Source: Pezicula radicicola (Eukaryota > Ascomycota > Leotiomycetes > Helotiales > Dermateaceae). Taken from it: a DNA stretch of 64,000 nt. Below, one piece after another: positions 57,467 to 64,000 of this stretch. A program made the translations under genes and the position numbers. Position 1 is the first letter of the stretch. Each line of letters begins with the position of its first letter. The notes beneath the pieces are model-generated. The model saw nothing but the letters and a program-made list of their open reading frames with translations. It searched no databases and was not told the origin of the DNA. The DNA is taken from positions 824,898 to 888,897 of the forward strand of contig PDUO01000002.1 in assembly GCA_003008705.1 (NCBI GenBank), read 5' to 3'.

Positions 57467-58800
57467 TTGCAGTAGAGTGGACTCAGGATGTTGTATTTTG
57501 TAGAACCCAAATGAAGGCAGTCAATGATTGACTATCATATTTAGGATCATTTTTGTTGAAGGTTAAGTTATCGATGTGATATTCTGGTGCCTGATCCATA
57601 CTTGACTCTGATGGTAGAACTAGAGGTCGGTGTTGTTGACTTAAATCGAAATGGTTTTCTATCCCAAGAATCATTTGGGCTTATAGTTGCATATCCATAT
57701 GTCAAATAGAATACTACTTAACAATGTTTACATAGGGTTCACTTGGTTTTTACTAACGAGGTCATGAGTCGCTTAATTTATGAATCTGCTACTAAATTCA
57801 GCGAAGTGGCTTAATTGACATAAGTAACTTAAACAGAGTTAAGTGGCCGAATTGGTTTAAGTAGCTTAATTACCAGGCAATTTCAATCTAAGTACCTTGT
57901 AGTAGATGGATTATCGTAGCAGTCCAGAGGGTCCTGAATAGGGGGTTTCGCTGAAATTACACGCACGGTAACTACTATCCGTCTTGGATGAACGTTGATT
58001 TTTTGCTATAGAAAGGGGGTAAGTAGGTTAGTGCTTACCTAATTGGGTGGTCACAATATTCTTACTTCTCAGCGTGTGGCATCTTCAACAAGAAACAACA
58101 CGCCTGAGATACGGTATTGCAAGTCGTTGGTGAGTTATACCATCGCGAGTAGACACCACCCTTTCTCAAGGCTGAGTATCGGTTCCAGCTTAGTATTTGA
58201 TCTTTACATCAGTCAGGCCAAATATAGTTCTTCACATAGTGTGCCATAAGGGGACATGCGAGTACCTGATTCCCCTGGTCAACATCAGTGGCATAAAGGT
58301 TAGAAAGGAAATTTTAAAAGTCCATAGGTCATAGGAGATATCTTGGTCCTCGCAGGCCGTAACACAATGCCCGCAGGTGCGAATTTAGCCCTTGTTCAAA
58401 ATCGAGTCGATTTCAGTGAGATACTCCTATGAATTGTGGAGATATCTTGGACATAGAGCGCTCTATTCTTCCTCGATCAAATGGACCATGTTATACGCAG
58501 ATTATTCCTCTATTGAGGACTCATACCAGAGATATAGTATCTCCTTCCAACACCTTTAGCCATATCATAACAGCCGTCCTCTATCAATGGACTAGCTAGA
58601 TAGTGCTCTAGTGGTTTGAGGAGCCGGATCAAAAACAACGCTTCAGACAACCGAGGAACTAGATTAACGAAAACTCTTTATCCGTTAACAATATTGATTT
58701 AAAATGTTCATCGAGAAGTGTTTATCGTACCTATAACAGGCAGGAGGGCCACTAGTTCATATTGAGCGAATCATCCCAACAACCTTCTTGCAACCTCTTT
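57467..58800. other. AT-rich gene-poor region
   Basis: There is no supportable gene. It holds the repeat array at 57755-57900. The rest is low in coding signal. Confidence 0.5.
57755..57900. repeat. ACTTAA repeat array with a block shared with 0.2 kb
   Basis: GAGTCGCTTAATTTATGAAT, then TAAATTCAGCGAAGTGGCTT align with 207-258. GACATAAGTAACTTAAACAG, GTTAAGTGGCCGAATTGGTT and TAAGTAGCTTAATTACC follow. Confidence 0.6.
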
Positions 58801-58819
58801 CCGATCATTCTCGTTTATA

Positions 58820-60300
58820 CTAGTTGTCAATTGATCGTTCCCCTCTGTATAGGTTGCCCATCGAACGTTTTACATCTCGTCGTGTCCGTCTGTATGCCGT
58901 CTTCCTTTTACCAACTTATTCTGATTCATGTGTAGGAACCTTGTCGTTGGCCACAATGCCCTCTTTTATCAATTCCAACCCCAAGATTACATCTACAGAA
59001 CATAATGACTTCATGGTAATGGTCGTCGCATATACCTTGGCCAAATTAACCTTCTCGAGGACCATAATTACACTACCTTTCTTCCTACAGCACGACTCGT
59101 TCACGAGACTTTACAGAACTTAACCTATCCGGCTCAGTGCAAAAGCCCTAGTTGATCAGTGAAGTGCTTTATGCAGCCACTTGCTTCGTTATCCATAAAT
59201 CCAACATTCTTCAGGAATGCTCAAGTGATTTTTGTTCTTTCAAGTATTCAGTATCTTGTTGCTCTTAGACCCATCTAACCACACAATTGGTTTTACGTCG
59301 TCCCAACTCATAGTCTTTCTTAAGAAAGCGGCTGGTTTTATACCCAACTCATCATCATATCATTGGGTCCTACTATACTTTAATAACACCACCGGAATCC
59401 CTACGGTCTATGATCTAATATCACGTTCCGTCATGAATCGACCTCAATAACAGAAGCCTTTATAAAGAAATAGAATGCCGTCTTTCTTCATCCATCTCGA
59501 TTTCGGTTCAATGGTATAACTTTCGGGACAATGACTATAACGACTCTTGGACCTGTAAACGCACCACTTGATTGCATTTTAGATTTTATTGTCCTATAGA
59601 CGTTCGTTAGGACATGTCCAGAACTTTGGAGACCCTTCAATGTCGTTTAGAATTTTATACTCTCATCATCAATTAGATTCAAACTTCGTTGTTTCTTCGA
59701 CAATTTATGGCTAGCAATGTCCCTACGGATTATGGTGGCCCTACTTATTGCACTACCTATTCCTACTCTGTAGATAGAGTGTATAATGGAATTGGCAGGG
59801 CTTACTATTATCCAAATATCATCCCCATCCATCCCAACAACAAATAACCTTGTATACCAAAAGCAGAGCCCATAACCAGGGACAATCTATCTACTAATAT
59901 CAATCCCCTCCTTCTTCAATCGACATTTTAGACGAAAATGACAATACCGTCATCCCTGCCACATAAAATTCTATCAATAACATTGACACTACCATTCTTC
60001 ACGCCGCTGTATTTGAAGACCCATGGCACCGTGTTGGCAACGGTGGATTGTCCCCAACCCTACCAGCGATGCAAGAACAAACTCAATACCGCGCCTAACT
60101 CAGGACGAGATTGATTTGTATTGCCAAGTATGATCGACAATCGTCACTTCACTCTTTCACAAGAGAACTTGTCGAAGCACTTCCAGAGTACATGCAGATG
60201 CTATGTCACCAACCATGACCACCATTCCAAACTTATACCTACCTATTCCGTAGAGTCATGCTCGCTACCTGCCATCTTTCCCCAAGGGAATCGTAATAAT
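58820..60300 (+). pseudogene. decayed coding relic, family uncertain
   Basis: Several plus-strand stretches read like protein but are broken by stops and frame changes. One at about 58981-59120 (NDFMVMVVAYTLAKLTFSRT) vaguely recalls the integrase core of Ty3/gypsy elements. Another at about 59928-60290 (DPWHRVGNGGLSPTLPAMQE, then FTRELVEALPEYMQML) is interrupted by TAA and TGA codons in one frame. No terminal repeats were found. It may be an old retroelement or an ordinary gene in decay. Confidence 0.3.
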
Positions 60301-60354
60301 AGTGACGAAGTAGGTAATTTACATGCTTTTAAGAAAATTACTTCGAAGTTGATT

Positions 60355-60425
60355 TGTGTGCAGTAAGTTGAGTAATTAACTTATATAGGCCACTCACTTA
60401 ATACAAGCAGCTAATGTAATTTAGT
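60355..60425. repeat. degenerate ACTTAA repeat
   Basis: CAGTAAGTTGAGTAATTAAC, GGCCACTCACTTAATACAAG and CAGCTAATGTAATTTAG follow one another. Confidence 0.5.
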
Positions 60426-63189
60426 TATTTGACTCAAAGCTACTATACAACTAGATATTAGTTCGGAGTCCTGATACAATCACGTAGCAGTGACTCTATT
60501 TCTGGGTAATTTTAAGAAGTGTAGGTAAACAGATATTGCCAATTCTTTGCACTTTATATTCCACTGAGACATGCGGGTCAGCAAGTGGTGTGCACAGAGC
60601 ACAAAAATTTAGTTAAAAGTTCACAGCTGGATAAATTTGGCTCTATCTATCTACATATCTATAACTAATTCATCTGAATATCTATGCCTAAAGTCGCTGA
60701 AATAGTGAAGCTCTTCAGGAACACCCTTGCGCTTTTGTGATGTGCGTTGCCGTCTGTGCAATGTTTGTTCCATGATTTGTCCACTAGGGTTGAGGTTGTA
60801 ATTTAACAATATGTGCGTGGTGAAGAGATGAGGACTCTACGTCAAGCTAGATCTTCAACCTGAGAATTTAATGGAGAGATCTATGGCAGGTTCGGATCAG
60901 CCCGTCTGTAGACTTTACGTCTCCCGCTCTGTTGCAGGCATACCTTTACAACCTAAATATACCCATGGTTTCCAGAGCTCCTCTCATCTTAATACGAGGC
61001 TTTAGTTATGTCGCAGAAAATCCTGTTTCCCATCTATAGTTTTCGTATATGCTTCCCGCCAAATCCATTGATACCTGCATGCAATTATTGATATAAATAG
61101 GATGACGGCAAAAGTGGTTTGACGCTGGTGGATATAAGACGCTTTCTTTTGGCTTGTGGGAATAAATTTCATCGAGAAGGTACCATACGGTACCTCTGTA
61201 CTGGTATGCGTGCGCTTCCGAAGCGCGTTTTGAGCTGAGAACCTGCATATTGCATTGAATCATCAATAGAGCATGTGCAAATTTGCGTAGGACTTAAGCC
61301 ACCGAGAGTATTGGGGTATAGAGCCGTACTGTCTGTCGCAGTCAGGGATCATTGATCTGCTGAGGATGCTGGTTTTGGAAGCAAGAGAGGAATAGGATGG
61401 TGGTTGAGGTCGGTTTGGTCGGTCGGATAGATTCCAATTGGTTGTATGAGGTAGGTATATTATGATGTTGTGCTGGAATGTTGTAATGTGAGGCTCGACC
61501 GTTCGGTTAGGTGGCGTAGAACTGTGAAGAATTTCGTCAATGCTTTGTCTATAGTTGAGTTTGTATTGAGATGTATAGATTAGTGTCTCGAGGGATTATG
61601 AGAGCTTTTGACAGACCCGTTGGTAAATGCTCTTCATCCCAAGTGGCTTGTTTGTGTGTGGCACTGGAGGCTTCGAGTTGGCGACTTGATCGTCTCGAGG
61701 ATTCATGTAGAGCAGGCTGGTCGAGGTCTTGACATCTCAGTAACAGTATCAAATTCTTATTCTTGATGCTTTTTGTGCCCTTATTCGTAATGTAACCCAG
61801 TAATTGATGTTTGTGTACGTTTCAGTCGAAGAGTCGTTCGCGTTGTTGCTAGTCCTTCTGCTTGAGTGCCAACGATGAAAGTGAGGAATTCGGCCATCAG
61901 AAGCCTGATTGTGCTCGCAGTTGTGGAAGGTAAACGAAGAATAGTCTGAGAGGGAGTGATAAGGAAGGGCTCGAGTCTGCTGTTCAAGTGAGGAAGGCGG
62001 ACTAAGGAGTTCTTCTAGCCTTAGAAGGAGCATCTCTCCTACCTCAATCGAATCGAGAAGCTGCAGCGTTTGCATGTACGATGGTGCCAAGCGATGGAAA
62101 GTCCGTACATAGACTACAAGGCAAACCGTTGGAGTCGTATTGTGAGGTCATTCGTTCTGGATTTCGATGTGACCTGGTATGTGCAGAAGTGTGATGCGCT
62201 GTTGTTGGATGGTCGCTTGAAAATTCCAGCGATGCTACGGCGGATCCTCATCGGGAGCACCACAACTAATTACATCCAAGGCAACACGAACTAGTTAGAG
62301 CACATTTTCTGTTAATTCTTTTAGCATTGTTTCTTCAAGAAAGGCTTCCGGTGAACGGCAAAAGTTCTTGCCTGAGGCAAGGTGCTAAGCAGGCCTTCTG
62401 TTATGCTACCTACCTTAGTTCTAGTAATTTGGGGAACCGGTAAGGATGATCGAACTCCGCCAGTGATGCAGGAGCCCGGGAAAGCGGATAATTAACGAAG
62501 AAAGTAAAAGAGAAGTGCCTAGACTCGGGCTTGAATCGCGCAACCCATTCCTTTTTCTGAGGTGCCTCCGTACATATGGGTGTACTTTGTACCCTGGGTG
62601 GAACAAGGGCAGTGCATAAGAGCCCAAAACCAGATCTGATACTTCGTAACTCTCGAGGAATGCGGTCCTTTCCGCGTTGGCACCAGGGAGGTGGATCAAT
62701 GTAGTCTAATTATTATTTATTTACCCCGGTAAACTGGCATCAGACTTAAGTGCGTAGAAGACTCTTATGCAGCGTTTTACTCTAGTGGTTGAGACTGAAA
62801 GTTTAGACGTCTTTTCCATATACTTTCAGCGAATCTGTCACTTCTTCGTTTTTAGCTTCCTAACGAGCTGCCACCGGCTCACCTCGCATTGAACTTAGAA
62901 AAAGTGCTTATCGAAGGCTGAAATTCTACTCATTAGCTCAACTAGAGAGTTCCTTTCTTTTATGGGGTTGTACTCACTTTTCATAGTTGAAAGATGCAGA
63001 AGGTGGCTGAAGGGAGTGCTTCAACGCCGTCCGTCGCTTAAGGACGACATGGCCAAATTATACTTTCGTGACAACTGTATATCAGTACATTGGTGTAGTA
63101 CCTTGCGTACTAATGATCTTCGGTTTAGACACGAACGAATATCTCTTAAGAAGTTAACCGTGCTTTTATTGCAGATAAGTCACAGTGGC

Positions 63190-63206
63190 GTGTGTGTGTG
63201 TGTGTG
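63190..63206 (+). repeat. (GT)n microsatellite
   Basis: A run of about eight GT dinucleotides. Confidence 0.9.
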
Positions 63207-63639
63207 CTACAAAACCTCGAGCGACACGTCACAGCAGAGGCTTGCATTGGCTGGGGGAGGAATTTTTTCCTTCATTGACAAAACCGATAGAAGTAATCTT
63301 TGTAACTTGTGATGGGCTGACCAACTGTTCCACCAGGAAAGTTGTGAGTAACTCCGCCACTGTTGAAACACCGGTTTTGAGAAATATCCCTCATGTTTTC
63401 TCCGGAGATACCTCGATACTTTTGGTCAATCTCCAGTGATTTAGTCGAAGGGTACAAGATATAAAGGTCCGGCTTGTTGAAATCTGAAGGGGGTGGAGTT
63501 CATACTGAACTCTAATTTTCTTAGTTTCGCGCTAGTCCCCCCTTTTCTTAATTGGCAGTGCTCGTTTGCCTAATTGCCCCCTTCCTATGCTTTTCTTCTA
63601 TACAACTTTTAATACGCTTCCAGACTGAAAACACAAGCT

Positions 63640-63810
63640 TTCAATCAAATATCTAAATTAGATAAGTTAGTTAAATCAAGTGAGTGACCTAGATAATTCG
63701 GTCACTAAGCTAAGTGAGTTATTGAAATCAACTTTCAAGTTACCTAAGTCAAGTAACTCACTGGCTTAACTTAAGTAACTTACTTAATTTACTTGACTCA
63801 ATTAACAAAT
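63640..63810. repeat. ACTTAA/GAGTAACT repeat array
   Basis: The densest array: ATTAGATAAGTTAGTTAAAT, CAAGTGAGTGACCTAG, CTAAGCTAAGTGAGTTATTG, TTTCAAGTTACCTAAGTCAA, GTAACTCACTGGC, TTAACTTAAGTAACTTACTT and AATTTACTTGACTCAATTAA. Units recur every 14-18 bases on both strands. Confidence 0.65.
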
Positions 63811-63887
63811 ATCACCAGGTATCTCTTTCCTAATGGAACTAAGCACAAGTTACTACGCTGCCTTGCGGCCCTACTAAACCTGTTAGA

Positions 63888-63972
63888 AATGAAGACAAAA
63901 AGATACTATAACGAAGGCACTCCATCGTGCAGTGCCTGCAAACATCTCGGTCTTCGATGCGAATACAAGTGA
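63888..63972 (+). pseudogene. remnant of a Zn2Cys6 zinc cluster
   Basis: The frame reads KTKRYYNEGTPSCSACKHLG then LRCEYK followed by TGA. The PSCSACKHLGLRCEY part is the second half of a fungal Zn2Cys6 DNA-binding motif (C-x2-C-x6-C). The first half is not recognisable upstream, and a Tyr stands where the third Cys would be. The window ends 28 bases later, so a gene running off the edge is possible only if the stop is spliced out. Confidence 0.5.
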
Positions 63973-64000
63973 CCAATGTGGTAGAGCAACAAAGATCAGC

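Larger units (their letters stand above)
60301..63640. other. gene-poor region
   Basis: About 3.3 kb. A repeat stretch lies at 60355-60425 and a (GT)n run at 63190-63206. Minus-strand frames at 61.0-62.1 kb are open for up to 113 codons but begin with TTG and show no family features. Nothing else is recognised. Confidence 0.5.

Noticed and set aside
61549..62090. Minus-strand frames of up to 113 codons
   Set aside because: They begin with TTG, overlap each other in different frames and show no family text.
1..64000. Alternative genetic code (stop codons read as sense)
   Set aside because: Lesions use all three stops, and intact housekeeping genes end normally at TAA, TAG or TGA.
1..64000. 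CRISPR arrays, tRNA or rRNA genes
   Set aside because: The repeat arrays have variable units and spacing unlike CRISPR, and no cloverleaf with a GTTCGA-type arm or rRNA core was noticed by eye. A tRNAscan run could still find one.

Overview
The window is nuclear DNA of a filamentous ascomycete. The evidence is short GT..AG introns of about 45-75 bases with CTAAC-like branch points, fungal-type promoters, and a gene set of dynactin p62, GPC1, DUF7704, DUF3431, a GAF hybrid histidine kinase and an RGS-LOV photoreceptor. The RGS-LOV gene, a type best known as BcLOV4 of Botrytis, and the overall style suggest a leotiomycete (Helotiales-like). That placement is inference. I saw no prokaryotic operons, rRNA, tRNA, CRISPR array or intact transposon.

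Layout. 0.5-18 kb is a dense block of housekeeping genes: dynactin p62 (+), ribosomal protein eS7 (-), a DUF7704 membrane protein (-), an F-box/WD40 protein (+), cohesin SMC1 (-), the acyltransferase GPC1 (+) and the APC/C activator Cdh1 (-). 19-26 kb is gene-poor, with two decayed coding regions, a secreted alpha/beta hydrolase (+) and a disordered hypothetical protein. 26.6-31.2 kb holds a 12-exon hybrid histidine kinase (-). 32-34.4 kb holds a broken 2-oxoglutarate/Fe(II) oxygenase (-) and an unassigned ORF fragment. 34.4-39 kb holds complex I subunit NDUFB3 (-), CCR4-NOT deadenylase Pop2/Caf1 (+) and an NAD(P)-binding protein (+). 39.8-42 kb is a cytochrome P450 (-). 43.8-45.3 kb is a 423-residue unknown protein (+). 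46.5-49.1 kb is the RGS-LOV photoreceptor (-), followed by about 3 kb without genes. 52.5-53.9 kb is a DUF3431 membrane protein (-). 55.6-57.5 kb is an RBR E3 ubiquitin ligase (+) with an in-frame TAA. 57.5-64 kb is gene-poor, AT-rich and repetitive, with decayed coding relics and a Zn2Cys6 remnant at the right edge.

Shared themes. The kinase and the RGS-LOV protein are sensory; the F-box protein, Cdh1 and the RBR protein belong to the ubiquitin system; SMC1 and Cdh1 belong to the cell cycle. No gene cluster with one common job is evident.

The most notable unexplained signal is non-coding. A small TIR-bearing element (TGTAAGAGATC ends, three copies) shares its interior with many degenerate ACTTAA/GAGTAACT repeat arrays that sit between genes and in one intron. 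Several loci also show isolated premature stops or frameshifts, which suggests ongoing gene decay. Exon boundaries were worked out by eye from frame, splice signals and family motifs, so each model needs RNA or homology confirmation.
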